DNA of 64,000 nucleotides from Triglochin maritima (GCA_963682175.1 OY821770.1:10756501-10820500); one strand, 5' to 3'. Shown: positions 11,601 to 24,789, counted from the stretch's first letter. Program-made: numbers and translations. Notes: generated by a model not told the origin, from the letters alone.

Positions 11601-13023
11601 TTTGAAATCTTAGTTTTGTTTTGTTTTGTTTCAGTGTGTTCAAGTGTTAAAATGGGAAGGTTGTTTTTAAATAGGATCTGAACTTGCCAAATTTGGTTGG
11701 TTTGACATTCATTGGACAAGAAGAGGACAAGGGTCAACTTGGTTGGTTTGAGGTCAGTAAGAATTATAGGGTATAACACAGCACCATGTCCATGTGTGTG
11801 GTTGGGAGAAGTAGAAGCCGGATTTGCTGGTGGAGTGACTAACGTGGCTTAATTGTTGCACTGAAATCTCTGAGAGTACCAATTCCAGTGTTTCTGTATG
11901 GCTTTTATGGGGGAATTTGGATCACATGAAAGTTTTGGTTTTGATGAAGTGGACTTGGATTGCTTTAGTTATCACATGCTTCAATTAGGTGACCTCTACT
12001 TGCGAAACTCTTAGTTTTCTCAGGGCATCAATTTCTCAGTTCCAGAAACACAACCATTACCGAAGAAAAGAAACAATATAACCTCAATAAAGCTATTGTG
12101 GAATTATTATTATTATACATTCTACTAACCAGTCCATTATTTTTAGCTGCATGTTAAATTGTTAATACTATAAATTGGTAACATCAGACTAGAATTATTA
12201 TTATTCATTCTACTAACCAGTCCATTATTTTTAGCTGCATGTTAATACTACAAATTAGTAACATCAGACTAGAGAGAGTGAGCAACTTCAAGTAGAACGT
12301 AGTAGAATTGGCTCATGCACATCCAAGTAACTTGAAAAGCACCGTCCAACGAAACCAAGTTCTGACAGAAAGTTCTTTGAGTCGACAAAATTTAGGAACA
12401 AAAAACCTCATCCAACCACGACAACATTACTGTTATGGAAACCCCTCTAGCAAGCTCCAAGTCCTTCGATTTTCCCTACAGAGTGACTTTTAGAATGCTC
12501 TATTGCCTACCGAAAAATATTCAAACATATTTCACCAACAGACAAAAAGTCGTAGATGCTCATACTCGGCTTAGAGACTAATACACCATAATCCTAACGT
12601 GCTGCAGTTGCTTCAGACTAGAGGTTTACACATGCTTCCTCTTCAACCTCTGTAAGTTCTGCATGCAGCAGCTATCAATTAGGGAAGCTGTCATTGGTGC
12701 CCTGAGAAACTTCCAGGAAATGGAAAACTAAACTACCAGAACGTTTGAGAGATTGACTACCTGCCCTAAAAATCTACCATAGCAACTTCATCTACTGCTT
12801 AAAATGAAAAAGCGTGCAACATGAATGGCTTCAAAGGCAATGACTGTTTAATGTCATTTCTTAAAAGATAGGATGGGTTCTCTAACTTCCAAATCGATTT
12901 AGTGATATCTGAATTCAACAGTACAAAAATAGAACAAAATCTGAGTAGCATAAACTTAAACTCCGGAGAACAAAAGGGTAACAAAAACATCTGAGCAATG
13001 GAATCCGATTTCAAATTTGCATT
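11601..13023. other. Divergent-gene spacer without a gene
   Basis: It lies between the 5' end of the ENTH gene and the 3' end of the eL14 gene, both on the minus strand. It should hold the ENTH promoter and the eL14 3' UTR. Apart from the tandem duplication at 12101-12272 I see nothing classifiable. Confidence 0.5.
12101..12272 (+). repeat. Tandem duplication of about 90 bp
   Basis: Units 12101-12191 and 12192-12272 both run from GAATTATTATTATT through CATTCTACTAACCAGTCC to AACATCAGACTA, with small indels between them. Recent local duplication, non-coding. Confidence 0.88.
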
Positions 13024-15126
13024 CTAAGACTTGTTCTCCTTTCTCAGTTTGGCAAGCTCTTGATTGATGGCGCCAGCTCTCTGAAATTGTAGAAAATCAA
13101 GTTTCAGAAGAGTTGGAAAAGAATATAAAAGAGTCACTGAATAATCTTCTTTTGAGAAGGAACACAAGCAAACCTTAATTTTGGCCAGCATGACCTTGAA
13201 CCTATCAAAATCATTCATGGCAGCTCTTCTTTTCTGCACAATGAGTTTCTTGCCCCAGGAACTTTTCTCCCACTTGTTTTTCACATCTTATGGAAAGGAA
13301 ATTTGTAATAAAAATCCAAACTAAAAAAGAAATAAACTGTTGGAAACAATAAGGCATTACCTGCTGCTTCCATGGCAGCAACCAGGGTCTTCTTCTTGGG
13401 CATTCTCTTGATGTCAATTTTGATATCGGTTAACGAGAGCCTCTTGAAGTTTATCTGGCAGCGGACCATATCTGGAGCATCTATTAGGGCCTGCCAAATT
13501 CATGCATTCAAAGATTAACATTAAAAAAATGTCAACACAAGTGCTTTCTCTCATCACAAGTAGTAGCTTACTTCTATTCATTTTATCTTTGTAGAGAACA
13601 CAAAAAATCAATTCACATCATCAAAACATCATTCAACATTAAGAAATTGGGTACCCAGTAAAAAAAGATAAATAAATTGCCTGGTCATCTGCATGAGAAA
13701 TCATTAATGTATTAATGAGCTGGGAGCATGTTTAGCGGTAAAAAATAGAGCAGGGAGCATGTTTAAATGCAGTTTCATGACTACCAATTTACAATTGCTG
13801 ACTAAGCAAAGGACCGAATCAGCAAAAGGATAAGCAAAGGTAGGATGTCTTAAATTTGGAATGGAATCTATGCTGAAATTCTAAACCTACTACAATACAA
13901 CATATGGATGGGGTGGGGGGAGGTAAGTTCGTAATTGATTGTTGATATGAAAGTTAGGACACTATAATGACATAGACATCACACAGGATGGAATGCGGAA
14001 ACTCGTACAATGCAGATCGAACCAAGAGCTAACACAATTTGTAGTACACAGATGGTTCTCTTACTGTTGTGGTCACGGCTTAGCTCTTTTCATAATGACA
14101 TGTAATTTTACTATCAACCCAAGAGTAATAGTATATTCTACAATGTCAGTCCAACAAAATGCTATCCGAGAAGTTGTTGGGTCAAGTTACATGTTCTCTT
14201 TTACATCTATCTACCCCTTGTTGTGGCTAAATGCCTAAATGTTTGCAATACACAACTTTTTGGTTTCTGTTTTAAGTTTATGATGTCAACATCACAACTA
14301 TAATTCTGTTATTCGAGTCACAACAGCACAACAAAGATACAACACAGAACTTGTGGTCATAATATGACCCAAGCCATGCACATACAACTATAATGTAAGT
14401 GGCATCTAACTGCAAAAAAAAAGTAATTAGCAACCATAATACTTACCCAATAATAGCAAGCTATCTCAACTTCACAGACGTAAACTAAGGAAGCGATTCA
14501 CAAATTTCATGAAACATACAATCTCTCCCAAGGAACATGGTATATACGAACAGCAAATAATGAATTTTAGGCTATGGTACGTATCCTGAATAACAAATAT
14601 CAAACTCTGAAATTCGATCCACTCAATCTCATCTTCCATTACGGAATCACTCAAACAGCCGAAAAACAACATTTGATAATAAATTCGACACCTCCATCAT
14701 TCGTTACAATTAATTATGGCCCAGATTTTTTTAATCCAACATTATTACTCCAAATGTAAAAGCACTATAATTACTCGCAACCAAAGACGCAACCTTTAAC
14801 AGCGATCGCTCACACAACTCTCATATTCGCCTACATCTCATCAATCAAACACTAAAACAAACTCGATCCGAAACCATTCGTATCTTCCCCTCACAAATCC
14901 CAACAAAAAGTCGCGAATTTTACCCAAACCCGTCGAAACCACTCACCCGGTTCTGATCGACGACGCCGACGATGACGACGAGCCTCCCGTAGTCCTTCCC
15001 GTAGTTGACGAGGGCAACCCTCCCGATCTCCACGAATCGCTTGAACGGCTACAGATCGGAGAGAAAGGGAAGGTTAGGGATGGAAACGTACGGGAAGGGA
15101 AGGAATCGAGAGGGGAAACTCACCAT
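13024..15126 (-). CDS. RPL14: 60S ribosomal protein L14 (eL14)
   Basis: Minus-strand gene of five coding exons: 15124-15126 (ATG only), 14947-15048, 13361-13490, 13174-13286 and 13024-13080. The protein is 134 residues, the usual plant eL14 length. Diagnostic stretches are [20 protein letters not shown] (KOW-type fold, residues 3-22), [42 protein letters not shown] and [14 protein letters not shown]. eL14 is a structural protein of the large cytosolic ribosomal subunit. The start codon is followed at once by the donor GTGAGT, so the initiator Met is alone on its coding exon; joining it to CCG TTC AAG gives the expected N-terminus. A telo-box doublet and TATA box upstream fit a ribosomal protein promoter. 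Confidence 0.96.
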
Positions 15127-15170
15127 TTCGGCAGGTCGGCGGCGGCGAGGGATGAAGTCGGAGGTGGAAG

Positions 15171-15185
15171 TTAGGGTTAGGGTTT
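15171..15185 (-). promoter_or_regulatory. Double telo-box of RPL14
   Basis: On the minus strand this reads AAACCCTAACCCTAA, about 45 bp upstream of the ATG. Telo-boxes are established elements of plant ribosomal protein gene promoters and leaders, where they boost expression in dividing cells. Confidence 0.8.
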
Positions 15186-15207
15186 TTGTTCGGGATTCAT
15201 TTCGAGG

Positions 15208-15215
15208 TTTATATA
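15208..15215 (-). promoter_or_regulatory. TATA box of RPL14
   Basis: On the minus strand this reads TATATAAA, about 25 bp before the telo-box doublet and 80 bp before the ATG, a normal distance for a short-leader gene. Confidence 0.7.
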
Positions 15216-15356
15216 GGGACGCCAATGGAGGATTTTGAGGGGAAGTTTTGCTGGTTAGCCCAAAAGGTTTTTTATGATGATCATTAGTCTAAAAGTTTTA
15301 TACGTTTTGTCTTGAAATCCGTCTCCTCGAATGGATGTTGAATTTAGGTTCCTAAC

Positions 15357-15793
15357 TACGGGTGTAAACGGAGTGGGTAATACTCGTATACCCGGTCACC
15401 CGCCCTGGTCGGGTACAGGTATGGGTACAAAAACTCATACACATTTAAAAATTCAAACTTGTATACCCGTACCCGTTTACCCAGTTAATAAACGGGTCGG
15501 GTATGTGTATACGCATTATTTGTACCTATTTACCCGTATACCATTAAGACATATTATATATTTTTAATATTTTTATATGTTATATATTTTTATATATAAT
15601 ATATATTTTATATACTATATATTATATATATTTATATTATATTATACCCGCTATACCCGCCCCGTACCCACTAACTTAACGGGTACGGGTACACATGTTT
15701 TTTGCCGGGTATATACCCGTACCCGTATCTGCTAATTTAGCCGTGTACAAGTAGGGGCATACCTGACCCGTACCAAATCCGTTTACACCCCTA
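15357..15793. mobile_element. hAT-type MITE with GGGTAC-rich ends
   Basis: The ends are inverted: TACGGGTGTAAACGGA on the left and TCCGTTTACACCCCTA on the right. The 8-bp flanks TTCCTAAC and CTCCTAAC match at seven positions, as expected for a hAT target duplication. Both arms are full of GGGTAC / GTACCC motifs around an AT-rich core (about 15545-15645). There is no coding capacity, so it would need a transposase from elsewhere. Fragments of the same family are at 42685-42830 and 48047-48221. Confidence 0.85.
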
Positions 15794-15801
15794 CTCCTAA
15801 C

Positions 15802-16457
15802 TGTCTGTTTGGCTGTCAATATAAGACGAATCGATTCTGGTTAAAATTGATTTTGTACAAGAAACCGCAAAATCAAATTTTGTAGTAGTAAAACCAATTT
15901 TGCACCTTCTAGGTTTGGATTGTGATAATTCCAAATCATTCAAATTACAATTCTATCCTTGTAATTGCTTGTGCTTAAGCATAATAATTTATATACCACT
16001 TTACCGTAACAAAAACAACCAACAACAATCTACCCACCATTTCTCAATTTCTTTTTTTGCAAGACACCATTTCTCAATTTCTTTAGCCATTGATCTCAAG
16101 CGTATCAATTTCTCCACTATTTGAAGTCATTGTCTAACAAACAAATCACCATTTTCGGGGGGGGGGGGGGTGGGGGGACAAAATAAGTGTATGGTGCTCA
16201 TGCCACTAGAGGAGGGAAAAGATCCATAGAAGTTGGGATATTGTTTGGTCATGCAACTAAGGCAATGTCGAAAAACAAAGAGGGAAGAGAAAGGGGGCTG
16301 AAACCACAACTTCTTCATAGAGATAGGCTTACGAATGAAAATAATTGAGGAGTTGGGAAGAGACAACAGCAAAGGAGATCGGAGTCGTTGTTAGTGGCAG
16401 AGATACAAGAGGAGAAGTGGGGGAGAGATGATGGTTTTCTCGAAAGAAAACCTTGAT
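15802..16457. other. Spacer between hAT MITE and CACTA element
   Basis: No gene recognised. It contains a direct CACCATTTCTCAATTTC repeat near 16036-16083 and a G homopolymer at about 16157-16180. Confidence 0.45.
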
Positions 16458-17121
16458 CACTACTAGAAAAATATGTTTCACCGGCGAATTTTGATCGTCG
16501 ATGACACAACCGTCGGTATAGTTAGCTATAAACCGACGGATGGTGATTTTCGTTGGTGGAAATTTACACTGACGGATATGCTCACTAACGTCGACAGAAA
16601 ACAGTAGTCGGAAACTATTTTCGTAGTATTTGTCGGACCAGAAACATACACCAACGGATAGTTATTGTCGGTGTATGTTTCATATTACAGAATCCACAGT
16701 AAAATGAATTTTCTCGCCCAAAAACCAGCATCGACGGTTGTGTAAACCTACACCAAAGGATGCTAGTTGTCGGTGGCTCAAAAAAACAGACACTGGTGAA
16801 TATATTCGTCGGTGATGATTTCGAAAAATGTACGACTATGTAATGAACCACCGACGGATAACTCCTGTCGGTTTAGTGTTTTATCAAGAGCATGATTTGG
16901 GCTTCCCCTTCACTTTCCTCATTTTTCTTCCAACCCTAATCGTCGTCGCTCCTTCGATCGCCAATGTCGACTCCTCGACACCCCATTGTCGTAAATTGTC
17001 GCGGTACACCATTATAGTAAGCTTCTCCTCCCTAACACCTCCCCCTCCTCGACAGCCCCGACCCCAAACCCCTTCCCGACCTCAAACCCTTCCTCAGATG
17101 CCTCCTTCGACCCCCAACCAC

Positions 17122-19157
17122 TGTTGAATTTCGTGCCCTATAGTATGTATATATTTTCGAAATTTTATAAACATATAGGATCGAAACATTCATATTTTCT
17201 TCGATTTTCATATAGACATGCATTTGTTTGTCCTAATTATTTAACATGCATTAGAACAAACAAACAAACAATTGTAAAGAGGATCATACCTAAAGGTTCT
17301 CTAAAACCTCTTGAAGATCCGGAGTCGCGTTGCCACTCGAATCGCCCGGTGGATTGCCTCCGAGTATTCACCAAACTCTAAACGAGATTGGAGAGAGAAG
17401 AGCTAGCCTCTCAATCTCCAATAGGGTTTAGAATCCAATTACTAACCCCTCTTTAGTTCCCTTGAGAAGAAGATCTCTGAAGACTAAAACTTATCTTAAG
17501 AATTAAGGAAATTTCGTGGAGAATTATGGAGAGAGATTTTTGCATGAGAAAATAATGAATTGATTAAACATGTAATGAGATAAACTTGTATTTATAAGTT
17601 CTCTCCAAATTACCTATTCATGTGCAACCTCTTGCCCATGATTTCATGCAAACTTCCATCTAACCATCCATTATTTACTAACAAATAATCTCAGCCACGA
17701 ATTAAATCAATTATGGACCAATTCCATGCATGATCTAATTAATTCTTAAATTAATTCTCCAGATAACCGTCTGGACCGGTCGACCGTTTGGAGGTTCGGT
17801 CGACCGCTTGAAACAAGTTTCGGTCGACCGTTCGCAACAATAAAATATTTCATTGCAATGTTCGGTCGATCGACCGATAGATTAGGTCGATCGTTCCGAA
17901 CAGATGAAAATTCCCTGTTATCGGTCGAGACGTGTCTGGTCGACCGTGCACCTACCGGTCGACCGTTTACTGCTAACCGGTCGACCGTTTTGCACAGTAC
18001 TGCAGACTTGTCAAATTTCGGTTTCACCCCTACAAAATTTGAGATTTCGGGATTAGTAGTAAATTCACAACTTATGTAACATATTATCCTATGTAATGAT
18101 AAATCATTACACCCCATAATATTTACATCACATATGAATTTAATTTAGATTCTAATTATGTTATTAATCACAACATAATTTTGATTTTGCTTGTTCACCC
18201 AATGTGTCATTTTTTCTACATGAAACCCGACACATCTTATGAACTCAAAATCTCATTTCTCGTTTCCCAGTTTTGTGGTGTGACCTATGGAGGATCTAAA
18301 CTAAGTCGGCAGTGATATTAAGAGCTTAATATCACAAACTATAAGCGATATCTAGCTACACATTATAGCTCCTAATTAGTTAGATGTCTTAATTCCACTC
18401 GAATCAAAACCCGATCCATTTAGTGATGGAGTGCACCACTTGTGTCCGTCCCTTGCCTCATGATATTAAGAATACACACAAAGTAGTATTGTGTCATCTT
18501 TGTATTAGTATTCATTTCTTGATCTCTTTAAGCTAGTTAGAAATATGTGACTTAACTCAAATCACATTGTGCACATTATAACTTTGCTTTATCAAGGGGC
18601 CCACTAATATCATCACTCAATTAAGAGGGGCAATGATAATCTTTTGACTAACTATCTTCTCCAACGAAAGTTATACTTAACCAACTAATGCCTTTACACT
18701 ACACTCATCGATAGCTCAAGACACTAGTCTAATTAAGAACTCCTTAAGCGATCAGATATAAGTCTCATATCAAATGACCAAGGACACAGTAAAATATTAA
18801 TGACACAGAAACACATTTCTATAATATTTTACTTGTTAGGTCTATTCAGTATACAAAAGTAATATTTTCCTCTTTTGCATACCCGTGTTGTCACTCACTT
18901 GTAGAGCTACAATGATCTATGACCAAACACGACAATCTTAACCCGGTAATTAATGTCCCATGTTTAATTACCATGATTGCGAATATCTTTTGTTTTATGT
19001 AAACCAATATCTTTTAGAGCTCCACGGTTAAGGACCAAGAGTCTCTTCCTTAACACTTCTAAAAGATGAATAACATAAACAAGGAACAAAATAATTTCTC
19101 ATTCAATTCATAATAATTGACATTTAAAAGTAAAACTTTTAGAACACATTCCCTTCA
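17122..19157 (-). mobile_element. Solo LTR A, 5-bp target duplication ACCAC
   Basis: 2036 bp bounded by TGTTGAATTTC on the left and CATTCCCTTCA on the right, with identical 5-bp flanks ACCAC (17117-17121 and 19158-19162). The minus strand is the transcribed direction: TATAAATA at 17589-17596 precedes a leader-like region. U3 sequence to its right (about 17765-18000) has many GGTCGACCG palindromes. No internal retrotransposon sequence is present, so this is a solo LTR left by recombination between two LTRs. Copies B and C are the same family. No polyprotein is in the window, so Gypsy or Copia class is undetermined. Confidence 0.9.
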
Positions 19158-19328
19158 ACCACGATGGTAGGGTTCGACGTTTGATGGTACACATGCACGG
19201 GCGACACATATCAGTCAAATAAGGATCTGACATTTGTTGGTAGACATATACCGACGACACATATCAGTTGGTGTAGCGTACTGATATTTATCATCGACGG
19301 CACCTATCCGTTGGTGTACGTATAAAAC

Positions 19329-19906
19329 TAGGGGTGACAACGGGTATTCGGAATCGGTCAAACCGAACTGAATCTGGTGGTACCGAATCAGAGTAAATGG
19401 ATATGGGTCGGATCTAGTTATTCAATTTCATAACCGACTCGGTTCCAGTTTGGTATCGGTTTTAGCCATTGGAACCGGATCTGGATCCAGAACTAGTGTA
19501 TTAGAACCTAATCTAAAAAATTGTCTCTAGCAGGATTCAAACTTGCGATGCAAGGTAGCATATAGATGAACATTGTCACCCCCACCAACTCACGTGAGTT
19601 GTTGATTACATTATACTAAAATATATATTACTTTGTCAACATGATTCAAGTGTCGTAACTTTAGTCCCACATCAGATAAATTGAAGTTTCACCTCTCATT
19701 CTAAACTATATAAGCTCACCAAAGGCAATTGAGTTGAATCATTACAAAACCCATTGAAAAAAACAAGTTTTGTACCGGATCCGGTTCTGGGTACCCAAGT
19801 TGGGAATCGACTCGGATCCGGTTTGGTTTTGGGTATCCATGTAGAATATGGATTCAAATTCGGTTCTCCCAATACCCGAACCAGAATCGATCCGTTGACA
19901 CCCATA
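19329..19906. mobile_element. hAT-type element nested in the CACTA transposon
   Basis: The ends are TAGGGGTGACAACGG and, inverted, TATGGGTGTCAACGG. The 8-bp flanks TATAAAAC and TGTACAAC match at six positions. The interior has GGATCCGG / CGGTTTTGG-type motifs and no transposase. Confidence 0.7.
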
Positions 19907-20190
19907 TGTACAACTGTCGGAGTACGTATTAATCAGAGTAATATACACCGATAAATCTATCTGTAAGTGTTCTTTGATGAGACGAAAGACGGCAAAATAT
20001 TTTGGTGGAAAATTTCACGCCAAAATTAACACTGACGATGTATATCTGTCGGAACTTCCGTCAGAGTAGAGAAACACTGACACATCTAACACCAACGGTG
20101 GATAGATCTATCGGTGTTATCCTACACCGACGGATGGGGACATGCACCGATGGATATATACCGTTGGTGAAACCCTATGTTATTGTAGTG

Positions 20191-20934
20191 CATGATGATT
20201 ATGGAGGTAGAAATGTAGAATGGACTCTTTATTCTAAAATCCATGAATAGTAATTAAGAATCAGATCTTTTCTAGAAGGAGAGAGAAACTAGGAGAACGA
20301 GATTCATGAAACAATTTGATTCTTAAGGAGAAATCGATTTTGAGTTTTGGTGTTTAACAAACTTGAAGTAATCTAACAGATCTACACTCTAATGTGGCCG
20401 AATGGTCAATTTAGTCGTAGAAATCATATACACAATTCTAGTAGGAATCTTGATTCTAAGGGATTTGATTTGAATCATGTTATAACTGCAAGTGCACGAC
20501 GTCAATGAAGACACAACAAGTACGAGTCATTCTTAAAGGAAATTTTTCTTCATGTGCAATGTTCCATGCCTTACTAATCAGTAAACTAACAAAACTAAGA
20601 ATTGAAACACCAACACTAAAAACCCTAGGGGCGATGGTGAGTAGTGAGGTGTGTGTGTGCTATGCACATTAATTAAAGATCGTGTAAAGCATGTGACATA
20701 CAAGTAGTAGCTAATGTGAAAACTAATTTTAATATACACCCAACTATTTGGTGAATCATAGACACACATGTGTTATCATTAAGAATAAGTTAATTTTAGA
20801 TTCTCAAGCATGCTCTAAGTAACTAGTGTGCTCGTTAAAACATTAATCAATCCTACATACAACTTAATTCATTCATGCACCTTTGTATGAATCTATGCAT
20901 ATCAAGCCAAAAACAACAATAAACATGAACATAG
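20191..20934. other. Unclassified transposon-like spacer
   Basis: Between the CACTA right end and solo LTR B. No coding exon is visible and I cannot assign the sequence to a family. Confidence 0.4.
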
Positions 20935-23040
20935 TGTAGGATTTCTAGTTTAATTGTACATATATATTTTCGAAATTTTTGTACAATAAGGATCATTCAT
21001 ATATTTTCTACGATTTGTTTTTCATGCATGCATCAGTTTGTTTTAATGATTGCTTAAAACACATTAAAACAAATATTGGGACTCCAAAATTCATACCTAA
21101 AAGTTCTCTAAAACTTCTTGAAGATCCGGAGATGATGAGGATGGTTGTCGCTGCGCCGGATGCCTCCGAGAATTCACCAAACTCTAAACAAGATTGGAGA
21201 GAGAAGAGCTAGTCTCTCAATCTCCAATAAGGTTTAAAATCTAACTACTAACCACTTTTTAGTTCCCTTGAGAAGAAGATCTCTGAAACTAAAAACTAAA
21301 CTCAAGAATTAATGGAATTTCGTGGAGAATTATGGAGAGAGAAGTTTGCACAAGAAGATAATGAATTAATTAATAAGGTAATGAGATAAACTTGTATTTA
21401 TAAGTTCTCTCCAAATTACCTATTCATGTGCAACCTCTTGCCCATGATTTCATGCAAACTTCCATCTAACCATCCATTATTTGCTAACAAATAATCTTAG
21501 CCACAAATTAAATCAATTATGGACCAATTCCATGCATGATCTAATTAATTCTTAAATTAATTCTGCAGAAAACCGTCTGGACCGGTCGACCGTTTGGAGG
21601 TTTGGTCGACCGTTCGAACCAAGTTTCGGTGGACCGTTCGACATTCGGTCCACCGTTCGCAACAATAAAATATTTCATCGCAATGTTCGGTCGACCGACC
21701 GATAGATTCGGTCGACCGTTCCGAACAGAAGAAAATTCCCTGTTATCGGTCGAGACGTGTCCGGTCGACCGTGCACCATGATTAATTTTGTAGGTTTAAA
21801 ACCGAAATTTGACCAATGAGCAGAATATCTTAACACGACAATCTTGGGATAACACGACAATCTTGGGATAACAGCATTTTTCTGCTCATTGGTCAAATTT
21901 CGGTTTTAAACCTACAAAATTTGACATTTCGGGATTAGTAGTAAATTCACAACTTATGTAACATATTATCCTATGTAATGATAAATCATTACACCCCATA
22001 ATATTTACATCACATATGAATTTAATTTAGATTCTAATTATGTTATTAATCACAACATAATTTTGATTTTGCTTGTTCACCCAAGGTGTCATTTTTTCTA
22101 CATGAAACCCGACACATCTTATGAACTCAAAATCACATTTCTCGTTTCCCAGTTTTGTGGTGTGACCTATGGGAGGATCTAAACTAAGTCGGCAGTGATA
22201 TTAAGAGCTTAATATCACAAACTATAAGCGATATCTAGCTACACATTATAGCTCCCAATTAGTTAGATGTCTTAATTCCACTCGAACCAAAACTCGATTC
22301 ATCTAGTGATGGAGTGCACCACTTGTGTCCGTCCCTTGCCTCATGATATTAAGAATACACACAAAGTAGTATTGTGTCATCTTTGTATTAGTATTCATTT
22401 CTTGATCTCTTTAAGCTAGTTACAAATATGTAACTTAACTCAAATCACATTGTGCACATTATAACTTTGCTTTATCAAGGGGCCCATTAATATCATCACT
22501 CAATTAAGAGGGGTAATGATAATCTTTTGACTAACTAACTTCTCCAACAAAAGTCATACTTAACCAACTAATGTCTTTACACTACACTCATCGATAGCTC
22601 AAGACACTAGTCTAATTAAGCAATTCTTAAGTGATCGGATATAAGTCTCATATCAAAGGACCAAAGACACAGTAAAACATTAATGACACAGAAAACACAA
22701 TTCTATAATGTTTTACTTATTAGGTGTATTCAGTATACAAAAGTAATATTTTCCTCTTTTGTGTACCCGTGTTGTCACTCACTTGTAGAGCTACAATGAT
22801 CTATGATCAACACGACAATCTTAACTCGGTAATTAATGTCTCATGTTAATTATCATGATTGCGAATATCTTTTGTTTTATGTAAACCAATATCTTTTTAG
22901 AGCTCTACGGTTAAAGACCAAGAGTCTCTTCCTTAACACTTCTAAAAGACGAATAACATAAACAAAGAACAAAATGATTTCTCATTCAATTCATAATAAT
23001 TGACATTTAAAAGTAAAACTTTTAGAACACATTCCTTTCA
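20935..23040 (-). mobile_element. Solo LTR B, 5-bp target duplication CATAG
   Basis: 2106 bp from TGTAGGATTTC to CATTCCTTTCA, with identical flanks CATAG (20930-20934 and 23041-23045). It is co-linear with solo LTR A except near 21780-21920, where a perfect inverted duplication replaces part of the GGTCGACCG array. The minus-strand TATAAATA lies near 21395. Confidence 0.9.
21785..21920. repeat. Perfect 40-bp inverted repeat inside solo LTR B
   Basis: Arms 21785-21824 and 21881-21920 are exact reverse complements over 40 bp (left arm ATTTTGTAGGTTT...GAGCAGA). The loop holds two exact 19-bp tandem copies starting AACACGACAATC (21832-21850, 21851-21869). Copies A and C lack the left arm and loop. 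Confidence 0.95.
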
Positions 23041-23045
23041 CATAG

Positions 23046-24789
23046 ATCTAAGCATGAGTTAAGATCTTAATGTGTGGTCATTAACCTATCAACACCAAGT
23101 CTAACAGATGATATAAGTATGAAATTATAATTAAGTACATGGAAACAACAATATAGTGCAAATCCATCAAACACAACCATCACCTACATTTACCTCCACC
23201 TTGAAGGGTGAATCTACTCTATAAGCATCACATAGAATAAGGAAATAACAAATCTAACACTAATCATGCTACAAAGTAAAAGTTTAGCCAACAAATGAAA
23301 CAAAAACTCACATAGAAAAAAAAAGCATTCAACATGAGAAACAATAATCTAACATTGGATTAAAGAAAGATTTAAGTTACATTCTCTATCCACCTAACCC
23401 GTTGTTCTTCCAACCCAATTGGTAAAAACTAATCCAACCTAATGGTGGAGGTGGAGAAGAAGAAAAACGAAAAAAGTTAACGTGTTATCTATAGAAGAAT
23501 GGAGGCTTTAGATTGGTACATGATCTTAGCCATTATCCATTATCAAGACGAAAAAATGGAAACAAATGCACCTCGGGTCGAGTAGAGACTCAAATTTGAA
23601 CCCAAATGCTTTCTAGAGACAAGATCTAATCGATCAAACCTCATGATTGGACCAAAAGTGCCTGAAAAAGCTCGAAAGGATTGCTCGCGTTGCCAGAAAC
23701 TCGCCGGAAGATGGCCAGAATGCTGGCCAAAAAAATCCACCCTGAAACCTTGCCGGAAAGTAGGTTGTGAACTTCAAACGACAATAACTTATGACCTCCA
23801 TTTGCACATCTACCACTCAAAATGTTCCTCTAGAAGAGTAGAACAATCTCTAAGTGGTTTCAGACTCAAAGATCCACGAGATTAGCCATATGGCTCTTGA
23901 ACTTTTCGTCTTCCGAAATTTCAAAATTAGGTTTTCGACGATGTTATCGTCGAATCGGATAATGGTTGGCACCAATGTGTTCCTCTCGTCAAGATCTTCA
24001 CGCTGACCTTTCATACGCTCAAATCCAACATACAAATTTACTATTCAATATTGTTGGAGGTGATTAGATTTAGGTTAGTAAGAGAAGGTTGTTTCAAATA
24101 TTACACCATGGAAGATTAAATTTGGAATCCCCACCAGTGTTACCTCTAACGTAGGGCAAACCCTAGAGTTTATATATACACATTACTGGGACTCATTAAC
24201 TTGTATGTGAACACTTGATATATGAGCGAAATATTATAACAGAACGATTTATCCAACATTTATTACATGAAATTACTTAATAAATGTTGACCGACTCATA
24301 GAGATATTCAGAAACTTCTCAACATTCCAATATATTATCCTAAACATAATTTTCGTTACAAAATCGTGATAATGTAATCTATTTTAAAAAAACATACGCG
24401 TCATCTAGAAGTAAGGTAGATAATAACGTGTTTCCACATCAAAAACAACCACGAAAGGGACAAAAAAAAACTTGTGTTTAAGAAATCTCCTCATCTTCCA
24501 ATATTATTCCATACTCTCAAGTTGTCATAATTCTTCAAATTTTATCCTCGTTTCAGTAAATTCATCGTATTTTATCCTCTTCGATCGCTAATCCGAATCA
24601 TACATAGAAACATCAACAATCGTGCGGAGATATTGTCTTGGTATTTATAATACATTTATTTTCTTATCATCGTGTTATAATCCTATTGTATAACTTAAAT
24701 TTTGGAGGAAGCTCGACTAACTTTTTGATTAAAAAAACAAAAAAAATTGTTGATCTCGTTTTAAAATTACACACTAAGAAACATTATAT
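23046..24789. other. Unclassified spacer, no gene
   Basis: AT-rich sequence without a recognisable gene or complete transposon. Confidence 0.4.

Larger units (their letters stand above)
16458..20190. mobile_element. Non-autonomous CACTA (En/Spm-type) transposon, interrupted
   Basis: The left end reads CACTACTAGAAAAAT and the right end TGTTATTGTAGTG, the inverted CACTA terminus. Subterminal regions (16490-16870, 19190-19330, 19907-20165) carry repeated ACCGACGGAT / TGTCGGTGT motifs in both orientations, the binding-site arrays expected of CACTA elements. The 3-bp flanks GAT and CAT match at two positions. After removing the solo LTR (17122-19157) and hAT insertion (19329-19906), about 1.1 kb of CACTA sequence remains and no transposase is visible. 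Confidence 0.82.

Noticed and set aside
16157..16180. G-run as a G-quadruplex
   Set aside because: A near-pure homopolymer; length in raw sequence is unreliable and there is no associated feature.
19510..19545. Possible tRNA T-loop (GATTCAAACTTGCGATGC)
   Set aside because: No acceptor, D or anticodon stem can be built around it; it is inside a hAT element.
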